Assembly: GCA_905221605.1 (NCBI GenBank)
Contig: CAJNDS010002340.1
Location: 53,501-117,500, forward strand
Direction: 5' to 3'
DNA length: 64,000 nt
Origin: Symbiodinium natans
Lineage: Eukaryota; Sar; Dinophyceae; Suessiales; Symbiodiniaceae
Shown here piece by piece: positions 11,581 through 22,037 of the stretch. The translations under genes and the position numbers were made by a program. The notes below the pieces were generated by a model that worked only from the letters and a program-made list of their open reading frames with translations, did no database searches and had not been told where the DNA came from. Positions within the stretch are counted from its first letter, which is position 1. Every line of letters starts with the position of its first letter.

Positions 11581-13209
11581 TCAGTATTGTCCACTACAGT
11601 GCCCGTGCTGAAAACCTTGAGTAGCGGGTGGCACGCCATGTTTCGCAGGCTCGATGCGGAAAGTTGCTACAATCGCGAAGTGATCGGAGGGTGGACAGCT
11701 CTCAGTTCGCGTATCAACTTCGAAGTCGGCCAACCTCAATGCATGGCCACGCCAGAGAATCCAGTCGATGTGAGCATGTGATATGCCGCGTTGTCGCAGT
11801 TTGGCTGGGCATCGAGAGGCCGCGGCCTTCTGGGCATCCCAGTCATGGAAGGACAGGAAGGGCACGTTTCGGGCACCAGACTCGGTGCAGGCGTCCTTGA
11901 AACCAGAGGACTGGAAGACCGTAAACGTGGATTCTGGTCCGTGGGAGTTCCACTGAAGGCTGTTAAAGTCTCCTGTGACGATGGTTCCGCCATGTTCACA
12001 ATCAACTGGTGGCTTCTGCTCCAACTTCTCAAGAGTTTGAACGATCAACTGTGCTCCCCGAACTCGCGCAGTCTCGGAACGGTGGTCCAGGTGGGTGTTC
12101 AGTATCAGAAAGCATATCCTAGACCCAGGCGTGGAATGAAAAGGGTACCCTTTTTGGTTTTCAGGGGATTACAAGGGAACCCCAACCCTAAAAAATGGTA
12201 TAAGGGCCTACCTAGTATCTCTGGCTCGGTCTCCACAGTCATCCAAGCATAGGTTGCCACCCTGGCGCATGCAGTCTCCCAGGATCGGGAGCCAATGCCT
12301 TGGGCACCACATGAACCCCAGCATTGGTGTCACAGAACCCTACAAACACTATTCTCCCTAAACCCTAAACCCTAAACCCTAAACCCTAAACCCTAAACCC
12401 TAAACCCTAAACCCTAAACCCCAAACCCTAAACCCTGCTGTACTTCTTTGATTCGTCCCCGAGGTACGCGATGGGGTTTCTGATAAGGCAAAGGAGCCTT
12501 GCTGAAGGCACCGGACGAGGGGTCTCCGTGACAGAATCCTCGGTTGGCCCGTAGAGAAGCCCTCTGCAAAATATTCCTGAAAGAGTTTAGGGTTTAGGGT
12601 TTAGGGTTTAGGGTTTAGGGTTTAGGGTTTAGGCCTTTTTAGGGTTTTGGGTAAGCCCAAGACCAAATATAAAGTCTCCCAAGGGCCTACCTAGAATCGT
12701 GCAGGTCTCCCCGCAAGGTATCAAGCCTAAGAACAGGTCGCGCGGGCATCCGCAGGAAGAATAGTTCCTGCCGTTCTCGCGAAGCCTCTGCTGGAGGTCT
12801 CCTATCTGCTGCTGTAGCCCTTCCTGCGCCATTGTTGCGGTGCCTTTAAAAGCTGATGATATCTGTTCCTTATTGGGTTTAAGTAGTCATAACAATGCAG
12901 AATGATTTTCAACCATGACCCAGCTTCTTGTGTTCCTAGTATATCAGGGTCATGACGCATCACCACTTCTGCAACAAGCGGCAGCCGCCGCTCCCAGCCA
13001 AAGCCACGACGGTCGTCGTCACGGTTCTCATAGCGAAGGTTGAATGACATCACCTTTACCAGCTTCTCACTCGTCTTCCTCTGCAAAGCCCAGGCGAGAC
13101 TGCAGCAGCCGGTCAAAGCAAGACCGGGCAGCCATGCTGAAAGGAGCCTCGGTGCTCGTCTGCCCGTCTGGACAACGGAAAACTCTGCCCCTTCCATTCG
13201 CCGAGACAT
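11581..13209 (-). CDS. Endonuclease/exonuclease/phosphatase (EEP) family protein, five exons
   Basis: Metal-dependent phosphoesterase fold (DNase I-like / EEP superfamily); the substrate cannot be told from sequence. Exons on the minus strand: 13209-12928, 12823-12699, 12538-12468, 12298-12220, 12118-11581. They join in frame to 1095 nt, 364 residues. Seen: a hydrophobic segment at residues about 21-42 (signal peptide or anchor); the first catalytic block SFNLRY (Asn57); ILGTQEGLQQQ (Glu95) spanning intron 1; GSFALSETP; RVATYAW; NTHLDH (193-198); TGDFN (Asp236, Asn238); HIDWIL; and SDHFAIVATF (Asp331, His332). All expected EEP motifs are present and in order, so the gene looks intact. The start is the first ATG before the hydrophobic segment. 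Intron phases are consistent throughout. Donors are GA (introns 1, 2, 4) and GT (intron 3), all followed by AG|G. Introns 2 and 4 are repetitive elements. The exon 3 donor is the least certain boundary; a GA donor further on also keeps frame. Confidence 0.88.
12119..12219 (-). mobile_element. Family A introner-like element forming EEP intron 4
   Basis: 101 bp. It opens GATACTAG-GTAGGCCCTTATACC and ends GGGTCTAG; the downstream exon begins GATATGC, so GATA is repeated at both boundaries. The inside is the family A core (AGGGTTGGGGTTCCCTT, then AACCAAAAAGGG). A simple GT donor at GTAGGCC would put the exons one base out of frame. A GA donor eight bases earlier restores VETEPE-ICFLILNTHLDH. Confidence 0.8.
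12299..12467 (-). other. Intron 3 of the EEP gene, largely telomeric repeat
   Basis: 169 bp, about half of it CCCTAAA repeats at 12358-12435. The proposed donor is C|GTACC and the acceptor CCCAAG|GC. The join gives LSETPSRIGSRSWETA, which follows the EEP family pattern of an SETP block, Gly-Ser, then Trp. No other repeat family is recognised in it. Confidence 0.65.
12539..12698 (-). mobile_element. Family B introner-like element forming EEP intron 2, with a telomeric array inside
   Basis: 160 bp. The intron opens GATTCTAG followed by the family B start GTAGGCCCTTGGGA and ends GGGCCAACCGAG; the next exon starts GATTCT, so a 6-bp direct repeat GATTCT marks both boundaries. The middle of the element (about 12584-12632) is replaced by TTTAGGG repeats when compared with the array-free copy at 7280-7377. 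Splicing joins TGC-AC to G-ATT-CTG and restores the EEP frame. Confidence 0.8.
12824..12927 (-). other. Intron 1 of the EEP gene, GA-AG type
   Basis: 104 bp between the coding blocks ILGTQ and EGLQQQ. The intron begins GAAG and the downstream exon also begins GAAG, after CAG. A GC donor three bases downstream would also keep frame and add one Glu. GA and GC donors are known from Symbiodinium. The matching 4-bp ends resemble a target-site duplication. Confidence 0.75.
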
Positions 13210-14389
13210 GCCAGTTGATGCGAAGACAAGCCCTCACAGGAGAACCTCCGTTCAAGCCCGGCTTAGGAGCATCCCTCGCAGCAGATGGCGCCCAAGTGCA
13301 TGGCAGGTCAGAGGCTCGGCTACTGTCGTTGGTAGCAGCAGATCTGAAGCCTGTATTGATAAGACCGGCAGCCCTGCAACAACGTTTCCGCACTTGAACT
13401 GAAGCTGTTGCAAGCCAATGGGCTGACATCAGTACCTTCACATTTCATAATTCCAACGCGCAAAGACGGGTGGGTGGGTGGATTCCAGTCGTTTCCGCCA
13501 CATGAGAGCTCAAAAGAGCTCTTCTCTTGCTGCCTGCATAACACAGACTTAAACCCTAAACCCTAAACCCTAAGACTTGTCCTGAAGCGTACTTTAGCGA
13601 ACGGTGATTAAGCGCACCTGAGGTGGGCTGTCGAAAGGGTCTCCAGCGTGAGGGGCCATAAAACTACCCATGGCCCCATTGATGAGCTCGGAGAGATGAG
13701 GAAGTTAATTCTACCCTTGTGGTTTAGGCTTTAGGATTTAGGGTTTAGGATTTACGGTTTAGGGTTTCGGATTTAGGGTTGAGGATTTACGGTTTAGGGT
13801 TTCGGACTTAGGGTTGAGGATTTAGGGTTTAGGGTTTAGGATTTAGGGTTTAGGGTTTCGGATTTAGGGTTTAGGATTTAGGGTTTCGGGCTGTGTGAAA
13901 TCCTTGGCCTGTCTGGTCCGCCTGAACCAGCTCGTCAACACTGGAGCATGGATGCCTGCTACAGGCGCACAGGAGATCTACCGCATGAGTGTTACAGCAA
14001 TTGTTATTAATTTTTTCTTATTATTGTTTATATTATTAGTATTATAATTATTAATATCATCATCATTATTATTATTAAGTGTATACTGCTTTTTGCAGTC
14101 TAGACTTTACGCTGCTACCTAAAACACGATGCTGCGTGCGAATATCCTAAGTTCTATGGCTTTCTGACCAGAAAAAGGATGTAGCGTTTACATCATTCTG
14201 ATGGAGTCGGCACACTAAACCCGAAACCCTAACCCTAAACCCAAAACCCAAAACCCAAAGCCCAAAACCCAACAGGCTTCGGTCTCAAGGTTCATGCCAT
14301 GCACCCCCCCCCCCCCCCCCCCCCCCCCCCCCGTCGCGCGAGAAGTCTGCAACGCCGCTTGCATCCCGCGTGAGGGTGTCATAAACCCG

Positions 14390-14694
14390 ACTCGGAGGTT
14401 CGTGGGTAGTTAGAACCCGGGATAGAAGTGACAGAGCTATAGCTATAAGTGGTTATAACCTTCTTTTGGGTCCTCATAACCCTACTTCAACCCTAAACCC
14501 TAAACCCGAAACCCTAAACCCTAAACCCTGACCCTAAACCCTAAACGCTAAACCCTACTTTATAGCAACCCATATAAGCCTCTTAAGTGCCGTAATATGG
14601 ATATAAGTACAGCTATCCTAAACCCTAAACCCTAAACCCTAAACCCTGTACAGCTATAATGGGTTTCTAAGTACCATGAACCTCCAAGTGGAGC
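14390..14694. mobile_element. Family C element broken by two telomeric arrays
   Basis: Starts ACTCGGAGGTTCGTGGGTAG and ends AGTACCATGAACCTCCAAGT. Two CCCTAAA arrays (about 14487-14554 and 14618-14646) lie inside. The second is flanked by GTACAGCTAT on both sides (14607-14616, 14648-14657). Confidence 0.6.
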
Positions 14695-14754
14695 TGGGGT
14701 TCCTGCCCCAGTAGCAAGCGAGCATGAGCATAAGGGCCGTGACCTTCCAGACAG

Positions 14755-14975
14755 GTTAGGGTTTAGGGTTTAGGGTTTAGGGTTTAGGGTTTAGGGTTTA
14801 GGGTTTAGGGTTTAGGGTTTAGGGTTTAGGGTTTAGGGTTTAGGGTTTAGGGTTTGGGGTTTAGGGTTTAGGGTTTAGGGTCTAGGGTTTAGGGTTTAGG
14901 ATTTAGGGTTTAGGGCTTTGGGTTTGGGGATTAGGGTTTCGAGTTTAAGGTTCAGGGTTTAGGGTTTAGGGTCCC
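14755..14975 (+). repeat. Telomeric array decaying toward its 3' end
   Basis: Perfect TTTAGGG for the first 100 bp, then increasing variants (TTTGGGG, TCTAGGG, TTTAGGA). The polarity of decay suggests one end is older. Confidence 0.85.
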
Positions 14976-15354
14976 TGGGCATCCTGAATCCTTCGACACC
15001 GAAACGATTATGCAAAAAATGCATCACATGTAATACATGTAGGAATGCAATAAATGTAAAGTATAATATGCCTAGACTATATGTGTGTAGATATAAAAAG
15101 ATACACATACGAATATCAGCAAATACAAACATAAACATAAAAACACTCCTGTGGGCCTCCCCAATCCCAACGAACCTGCTCCTAAGCCCTAAACCCAGTG
15201 GCCTCGTGGATCCCTAAACCCTGTGAACCCTAGGGTTTAGGGTTTAGGGTTAGACCCTGAACCTGAAACCCTAAGCCCTAAGCCCTAAACCCTAAACCCT
15301 AAACCCTAAACCCTAAACCCTAAAACCCTAAGTAAGGCACCCCCCCCCCCCAGC

Positions 15355-15459
15355 CTGGAGGGCACTGGCCGTGCCCCCACGGCAGCCGGACCCCGCAAGG
15401 ATCTCCCGCAACCGCCAGAACCACAGAGTCGACGGGTCAGCTGCGCCTGGGCTGGTATT
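15355..15459 (-). CDS. Exon of an unrecognised gene
   Basis: 35 codons in phase 0 between CCTGTTTCTTCAG|AAT and CTCCAG|GCTGGG (GC donor). Encodes PSTLWFWRLREILAGSGCRG. Followed by a C-rich run and an array; preceded by a TA-rich stretch at 15500-15600. Confidence 0.45.
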
Positions 15460-15526
15460 CTGAAGAAACAGGGCTCCAAGTATAGCAAAGAGTAAAAGAA
15501 AAACATATATATATATATATATACAA

Positions 15527-15564
<38 letters not shown>

Positions 15565-16321
15565 GTGCATATTGTGTGTATATAGATATATATGTGTAGA
15601 CATACATGTATATACGTGAAACATGTTAACTGTGTTCAGGGAGTCTGGGTCTTGGGTTCATGGAGGGGTAGGGGCTTAGGACATAGGGCTCAGGGCTCAG
15701 GGTTTAGGGCTTAGGGTTTTTTTTTGGGGCTATGGTAGCATTGCACTGGCAATGCTCGGGTCAGGCGCTGAGTCTTCCAGGCTGACCTTCAAGGGTATTC
15801 AAAAACAAATTTTAGCTTTTGGGGCCGTTGAAAACAAATGGGGGCTTCCGTTGAAAACAAGTTGGGGGCTTCCACAAATGGGAGGGTTCTTGTTGCAATG
15901 CCAGTTGTATTTTGGGGAGTACATTGAGGCCTTTGGGGGTATATCCCTCTTTCGGGAAACGCCCAGATGTATGTACCTTGGGTAAGTCATCTGAAAGTTG
16001 GTTGAACCCGTGCCAACGTCCCAATCCCCAAACCTTAAAACCCTCAACCCTACACTTCCAAACCCCTACACCCTGAACCCCAAAACCCCTGAACCACTAA
16101 ACCCCTAAACCCTAAACCCAAGGCCTAAACCCTAAACCCTAAACCCTAAATTGTAACTTCCCCCTCTGGCAACCCGAGGATGCCTTGCCGGCGGGGGGAG
16201 CCGGGGAAGCCGGGAAAGATTCGCGCTCCCCGACAACCTCTGGGTTCGGGGAGATTTGTGTGTTTGGTTAGGGTTTAGGGCTTCGGGTTTAGGGTTTGGG
16301 GTTTAGGGCTTAGGGTTCAGG

Positions 16322-16693
16322 GTGCGAGATGTAGAGTGGAAGAGGGAAGTCCCGTACCACGCCCAGGACCAACTAGTGGGAGGGCTTGAAACATGCACTG
16401 CAGGAGTAGGAGGTGCCCGGCAGCTAGCGAGAGTTGTTAATATCGAGCACACTCAGGCGGCTGTAGCCCGTGCGGAGGGCAGCAGGGGCAGTGAAAGTTG
16501 TCAGCGTGTGTGTCAGCGAGGGATGGACGTTGCAGGAACCGTCCCGCTTACCTGCGAGAAAAAAAGAAACGGAAGGAGACCAGAGCCTGCGGCTGACCCT
16601 ATTCGCGCGATCACAGATGCAATTGCCAGACTCCGCCTAAGCCCAAACCCTACTTCCAAAGGTTCGGTGCCTCCAGAATGTGGCAGCATGTAG
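16322..16693 (+). CDS. Open frame of 123 codons, unrecognised
   Basis: Starts with ATG-GTG-like context after a telomeric array; includes RARIEDAIARL-type helical sequence near its end (DPIRAITDAIARLRLSPNP). The third-position bias is weak (about half G/C), so coding status is uncertain. Confidence 0.25.
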   Translation: MRDVEWKREVPYHAQDQLVGGLETCTAGVGGARQLARVVNIEHTQAAVARAEGSRGSESCQRVCQRGMDVAGTVPLTCEKKRNGRRPEPAADPIRAITDAIARLRLSPNPTSKGSVPPECGSM

Positions 16694-17034
16694 CCCACTT
16701 GAGAGATGTCGAGACGTACGGTGCCAAGACTTGAGGGGAACTGTGAAGGTAGGCCCAGGAACAGGGGGCAGGGGGGGGGGGGGGGAGGGGGGGGGAGGGA
16801 GGGGGGGGGGGGGGGAGAAAGCAAGCCTCAGGCTCAAGAGCTGCCCTATGGTCTTCTAGGCCGCCTTCATTCTAGGAAACCGAACTTATCCCTTGCCCTC
16901 GCGTGCACTCTTGCACTTGGCTCGATTCTGTTTTCTTGGCTGAGGATTGAGGGCACAACTTTGGAAACCCTAAACCCTAAACCCTAAACCCTGAACCCTG
17001 AACCCTAAACCCTAAACCCTAAACCCTAAATGCC

Positions 17035-17318
17035 TTGTCCAGGAGGCACCCCAGAAGCGTTCAACAAGCTGCAAGCCACCAGAGTGGCCTCACAGTGACG
17101 ATGGAGGGCTTAGGGCCTAGAGCCTATACTACATACTGCTTAAAGAACCCAGAAAAATGAAAATATTCTTCCTTCTTAAGGTTAATATAGGGGTCATCTT
17201 TTTTATGATAATTCTTTTGGGGTTCTTAAGCAAACAGTAGTATACGGCTACAAGGAGACCTGACTCCGACTACTCGGTTCCCATCGGTGTGGGTCAGATT
17301 GGGAGGGTGTTCGCAACC
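17035..17318 (-). CDS. Two exons of an unrecognised gene split by a family F element
   Basis: Exon 17318-17246 follows TGTAG|GGT and encodes GCEHPPNLTHTDGNRVVG and seven more residues. It ends C|GTATAC (GT donor, phase 1). The second exon, 17108 to about 17035 after TAAG|CC, encodes PLHRHCEATLVACSLLNAS. The join is in frame (Ser-Pro-Leu). No domain is recognised. The antisense strand is less open. Confidence 0.5.
17109..17245 (-). mobile_element. Family F inverted-repeat element acting as an intron
   Basis: 137 bp with inverted ends TACTACTGTTTGCTTAAGAA and TACTACATACTGCTTAAAGA. Other copies: 22965-23070, 42583-42727, 52161-52275. Interior AT-rich, no coding capacity. In this place both splice sites lie at or just outside the inverted ends. 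Confidence 0.65.
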
Positions 17319-18849
17319 CTACAGACCCTATAAACCCTCTCAACCCAATTCCCTTAACCCCTAACCCCGAAACCCTACATAAACCCTAAACCAATGGAAC
17401 CCAACCAGAAGTTGGAGGGTCCAACCTTTGCAAGATTTCGCAATCTCACCTCGAGGATCTTAGGGTTTAGAGTTTAGGGTTTAGGGCTCAGCCCTCCCGG
17501 CCTGACCAACACACGCGATGCTCCAGAGAACCTGCCAGGCACAGGGCTCACCCTGAGGGCTGTCTGGGTTTAGGGTTTAGGGTTTAGGCTTTAGGGTTTG
17601 GGGTTTAGGGTTTTTGGCTACTTGAAGGTTCAACGGGTTGTTGCAAGTAGGGCCCCAAATCAGGCTATAGCCACATATAGTTATAATTGCCTTGCTTAAC
17701 TACGCAAGGGCCTCCAGGAACCACTGTAACCACAATAATATGAGGGGCCCCTTTTGTTGCTGGCTATTTAACCCTAAACCCTAAACCCTAAACCCTAGAC
17801 CCTAAACCCTAAACCCTAAACCCTAAACCCTAAACCCTAAACCCTAAACCCTAAACCCTAAACCCTAACTACTTTTCGAGGGAAACCTGGGAGCAAACGG
17901 GTACCACTGGGCTACCAAGGTGACTGGGGTTGCAAGCTCTTGTTTGCACCTTGCATGGGAGTGTGCTTGGGCGTGATGAGTGTGGGAGACATGGTGAAAG
18001 TATCCCATGAAGCACCCAGGGGTTGGGGCTTAGGGTTTAGGGTTCCAGCATTAACTTTCGCAGTCAATAGCTAGCCTCTGAAGACAGAGTGCAGACTCAC
18101 CCTAAACCCTAAACCCTAAACCCTGAGCCCTCAACCCTAAACCCTAAACCCTTTGTGACTACAGCGGAAGACATGGCCTGGGAAGTTCCGTCTCTGGCAC
18201 AGGACACCCCTCTCCGCACGATGGAGAGGTCAGAGAAGACGGCTGCCTGGGAGAAATTTCTCGCCCTCGAACATTTAGGGTTTATGGTCTAGGGTTTAGG
18301 GTTTAGGATTTGGGAACTTGAAGAAGGACTCTTTGCCCTAGTTAGCTGCTGGCTGCGGTGGCTGGATCTGCTCTTAGTCGGAAAAAAACAGGTTCGGAAA
18401 AATAAAGGTCATAACAGTCGCAGTGACGCGATCACATCCGCTGGCATGCTCGCAAATCTCCAGGCCTTACGAAGCTAGCGCTGACTGAGTTGCCTCCAGG
18501 ACCAGCCATAGAGCCAGGGACCCACGTTCCATCCTTGTAGTGTGCGCAGCCAGTCACCCTAAACCCTAAACCCTAAACCCTAAACCCTAAACCCTAAACC
18601 CTAAACCCCAAACCCTAGGTTTAGAAGTCTTGGGTGCATGCTTCTACCCGAAGACGAGCTGACTTGTTCATAACAGAGAAGAGGTCGAAGGAGATGTGGG
18701 TGCCCTTATTACAGTACGGTTAGCGGGGCTAACCCTGAACCCTGAACCCTAGATCCGAAAACCTAAACCCTAAACCCTAAATGTGGGGTGGTGTTGTTGA
18801 GCCCTTCTTGGAGACTCCGAACTACAATAGACCCCCTCAGCGTTTGGGG

Positions 18850-18970
18850 TTTGGAGCCTAAGGACTAAATGAAACCTAAAAGGGTTTATGGCTCATATAC
18901 TCTGATAAGGAATATAGTAGTATAGGGTATAGGACCCAAATTTTAGTGTTCGTTTGGTCCTTAAGGTAGG
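18850..18970. mobile_element. Family E element
   Basis: Left AGCCTAAGGACTAAATGAAA, right TTCGTTTGGTCCTTAAGGTA, an imperfect inverted repeat; interior AATATAGTAGTATAGGGTAT. Confidence 0.5.
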
Positions 18971-18984
18971 ATTTAAGGGTTAGA

Positions 18985-19090
18985 GGTATGGAAAACAGAG
19001 TCTTTGGACCGGACCACATGACGAGGACGTCGCGTTCCTTCGGTCCGTTGACCTGGTGCAGCAACCATTTGGGGACTTCCGGGAAATACG
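18985..19090 (-). CDS. Exon candidate next to a family E element
   Basis: Minus frame encodes FPEVPKWLLHQVNGPKERDV then LVMWSGPKTLFS. A family E element (18850-18970) follows and would be the next intron. No domain is recognised. Confidence 0.4.
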
Positions 19091-19261
19091 GGTACCCCTT
19101 ATATACCCTAAAATACTACAATCCCTTTAAAAGGAACCCCAACCCCTTATATCCCTTATATACCCTAAAATTACCATGAATCCTGTTAAACAAGGAACCC
19201 CAAAAAAGATTACCCCGAATTTTCGGAAACCCCCATTTCGCATCTGTCAGCCAACGCGGTT

Positions 19262-19396
19262 CAAGACACAGCTTTGGGTCGGAATAACTACGAATAGCGT
19301 TCCCTTATGGTCCCTTTGTAATCATACTTTAATCACCCCCCGAAACCCTAAACCCTAAACCCTAAACCCTAGACCCTCTTCTAATTATTCAGGCCC
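19262..19396. mobile_element. Family G element with a telomeric array
   Basis: Left GGGTCGGAATAACTACG, right CTAATTATTCAGGCCCCTA, separated by about 30 bp of CCCTAAA repeats. Other copies: 36795-36895, 37208-37325, 37607-37700. Confidence 0.55.
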
Positions 19397-20144
19397 CTAT
19401 AGTGAGCTCCTGGCTGTGAATGATGACATGATGCGGACTGCCAGGCAGAGGACAAACACCGCCTCAGCAATTCAGTAGGACCGCGCCATCTGGGGTCCGC
19501 CTGCATATTCCTGAGCTACCTTCTGCCGAGTTGAGTTACAGAGTCAGAGCCTTCCGGAAGCAATGCTGGGCCACATGAAGCATGCGCCACAGTATCCCGG
19601 TGAGGGCCGCGCTGTTTGAAGAGTTCCGTGTTGCTGCCGCCTGCGGCGTATGTCTCGAACCTTAGTTGCAGCCCAGTGCTGTTCATGAGTCATGTAGCAT
19701 GTTTAGGGTTTAGGGTTTAGGGTTTAGGGTTTAGGGTTTAGGGTTTAGGGTTTAGGGTTTAGGGTTTCACAGATGGAAAAAAACCATATCGTGGTCCTGG
19801 CCTAGCCCCATGAAGTAAAAGATGGACAATATTTGGACACCCTAAACCCGAAACCCTAAACCCTAAACCTTAAACCTTAAACCCAAAAAAAAACAAACAC
19901 ACACCTTGGATGATGCTGGGATTGCGACAGCCTCGTGCAGCAGCAAAGCCATGCAAGGCACCTGAGGCGACAAAGGAACAACCATGTGGCACTATAAAAA
20001 AACCTGTATATCTATATATACACATACTTATTGATTTATTTCTTTGTTTATAATGGTACACTTATCTATTTGTTTTCACTTATTCACATATAAATGTAGA
20101 CATGTTACATATACATATACATATACAAATATATATATATATAC

Positions 20145-20175
<31 letters not shown>

Positions 20176-20400
20176 CATATACACATATACACACGTATGC
20201 CCTCAAAAAGATGTAGAACTGTTCTTCGCTCGCACACACACCCTGCATCTGGACACCGGGGCGACAGCCAGGGAGGCTGCGACAACCATCCCCAAGGAAG
20301 CAAGCCTGAGATCAGCTTAAGGGTTTAGGGTTTAGGGTTTAGGGTTTAGGGTTGAGGGTTTAGGGTGTAGGGTTTAGGGGGGTTTCAAGCTTTCCGGGGC
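19380..20400. other. Region without an assigned gene
   Basis: On the minus strand 19690-19520 an ATG-started frame (NSTGLQLRFETYAAGGSNTE and more) ends near GAAG|GTAGC and could be a first exon. TTTAGGG array at 19703-19766, a small CCCTAAA array at 19840-19884, and TA/CA repeats at 20010-20200. Confidence 0.4.
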
Positions 20401-20718
20401 TGAGGGCGGGATGCGAGGGTGTTGCCGTTCAATTATATGAGCAACTTGAAGAATACGGAGCTGTGTCCTTCCTCCTCCTTCCTTTAAAGAAAAGGTGCCA
20501 GAAGAAATAGTCAGGTTTAGGGTTTAGGGTATGGCCTCGGGCCCGCCACACGGCTGATGACTCTCCTCCACCTGACACTTTGTACAGACCGAAACACCTC
20601 TGCAGTCCCTCAACCGCGGGCTTTAGGCAAAAAGCCTCCAAAAACTGCCCGGAATCCTCTAATGAGCCCTCAAAGCCCCAATGCACCCTAAACCCTAAAC
20701 CCTAAACCCTAAACCCTA

Positions 20719-20762
20719 AACGCTAAACGCTAAACGCTAAACGCTAAACGCTAAACGCTAAA
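20719..20762 (-). repeat. CGCTAAA variant telomeric block
   Basis: Six consecutive CGCTAAA units inside a CCCTAAA array. Confidence 0.9.
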
Positions 20763-21017
20763 CCCTAATTCCCCGCATCCAGGAGCCAAAGGAAGAAGAC
20801 CGCTGCGAACCTGAGAGGCAAACGGGGCCTTTAGGGGTTTCTAGGTTTAGGGCTTAGGATTGAGGGTGTCGGGTTTAGGGTCTAGGGGGTTCTAGAACTT
20901 TCGGGTTTCTACCTAAAGCCGGGGTTATCGGCCAGGGCTCTACAAAGCGTAAGGTTTTGGGGCTATCTGGCTTAGGGTTTAGGGTTTAGGGTTCAGGGTT
21001 TCTCTAATTAGATCTTA

Positions 21018-21132
21018 GGTTTGGAGCGGGTTCACAGCATAGACACAAGGTGTACGAGTCATCATGTCGAAGAAATACGTTGGTGATCACACCCGATCAC
21101 CGGTGCAGTCATGACCGAGTAATGAGAAGCTG
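21018..21132 (+). CDS. Terminal exon candidate, unrecognised
   Basis: After ATCTTAG|G the frame encodes FGAGSQHRHKVYESSCRRNT and 19 more residues to a stop. Its last 24 bases overlap the stop end of the minus-strand exon at 21109-21258. Confidence 0.35.
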
Positions 21133-21258
21133 AAATTCCATGCCCTTGATCCGACACTTTATCGTGACAAGCCCGGCTGAATCATTGGGTTCCAGTGGGC
21201 TCAGGGAATTCGAGCTGCAAAGAAAAGCAGACCCTGAACTCCGAAACCGCGGGAAGCC
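21109..21258 (-). CDS. Terminal exon of an unrecognised gene
   Basis: Begins after a textbook pyrimidine tract TTTTTGTTTTTTTACAG and runs 49 codons to a stop, ending LVTIKCRIKGMEFQLLITRS. The intron upstream holds a TA/CA repeat. The acceptor quality makes this one of the better-supported single exons. Confidence 0.5.
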   Translation of the reverse strand, partial: GFPRFRSSGSAFLCSSNSLSPLEPNDSAGLVTIKCRIKGMEFQLLITRS

Positions 21259-21942
21259 CTGTAAAAAAACAAAAAGATATGTATATATATATATATGCAA
21301 CACACACACACACGCAGAGTTTATCATAAGGTGTGTTCATGTATTCTTATTCTAAACATACATGGTGCGTTCATGTATTCTTATTCTAAACATACACTTG
21401 TTGTTGTTCAGGGTTTTTGTCTTTGAGGCGCGCGCGGCAGGAAATCGCTTGTCAGGCTGACGGCAGCGTGGAGCACCCGGCAGGCCGCATGGCGGCCGCA
21501 GCGCTCCTGTCTCTGCACGGAGAGGCTTTAGTCACTAAACCCTAAACCCTAAACCCTAAACCCTAAACCCTAAACCTTAGGGGGGAGGGGGAGCGTTCTG
21601 GGATGTTTTGGGGCTTCTGGCAATAAATTCAGGGCGCAGATAAGCGATTGTATCATGGGCGCAAATGAGGACCATGAGGAGTAGACATCCCACTAAACCT
21701 AAACCCTAAACCCTAAACCCTAAACCCTTAACCCTAAACCCTAAACCCTAACCCTAAACCCTAAGCCCTGAACCCTAAACACTCCCAGACTGTCGTCGCA
21801 CGAAACCTTGGAGACTAAATGAACCCCCAAGAAGGTTTATGGTTCATGCCCTGAACCCTACAAAGCCTAAACCCCTTTCACCTTATAGTAGGAACTATCG
21901 CAGTATAGGGTGCTATTTGAACCCAAGTCTAGGATTACTTGG

Positions 21943-22037
21943 AGGTTCATGGTACTCATCTGCCGATGATAACTGTACTGATAAGTGGGTTACAAGTACA
22001 GTTCTAATGGTGCACAAGCACCATGAACCTCCAAGAA
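21943..22037. mobile_element. Family C element
   Basis: Ends ACTTGGAGGTTCATGGTACT and ACCATGAACCTCCAAG; a compact, array-free copy of about 95 bp with GATAACTGTACTGATAAG inside. Confidence 0.65.

Noticed and set aside
11587-12252. Plus-strand frames opposite EEP exons 4 and 5
   Set aside because: Antisense shadows; they cross the family A intron and show no domain.
13040-13441. Plus- and minus-strand frames overlapping EEP exon 1
   Set aside because: They are shadows of the real exon, whose frame carries the EEP motifs and joins in frame with the other exons.
13618-13686. Minus-strand exon with good-looking splice sites upstream of the EEP gene
   Set aside because: The plus strand is just as open across it; left out as undecidable.
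18153-18272. Strong-looking plus-strand exon (AEDMAWEVPSLAQ)
   Set aside because: The antisense frame is equally open with similar third-position bias, and neither strand has a domain or an in-frame partner, so no strand could be chosen.
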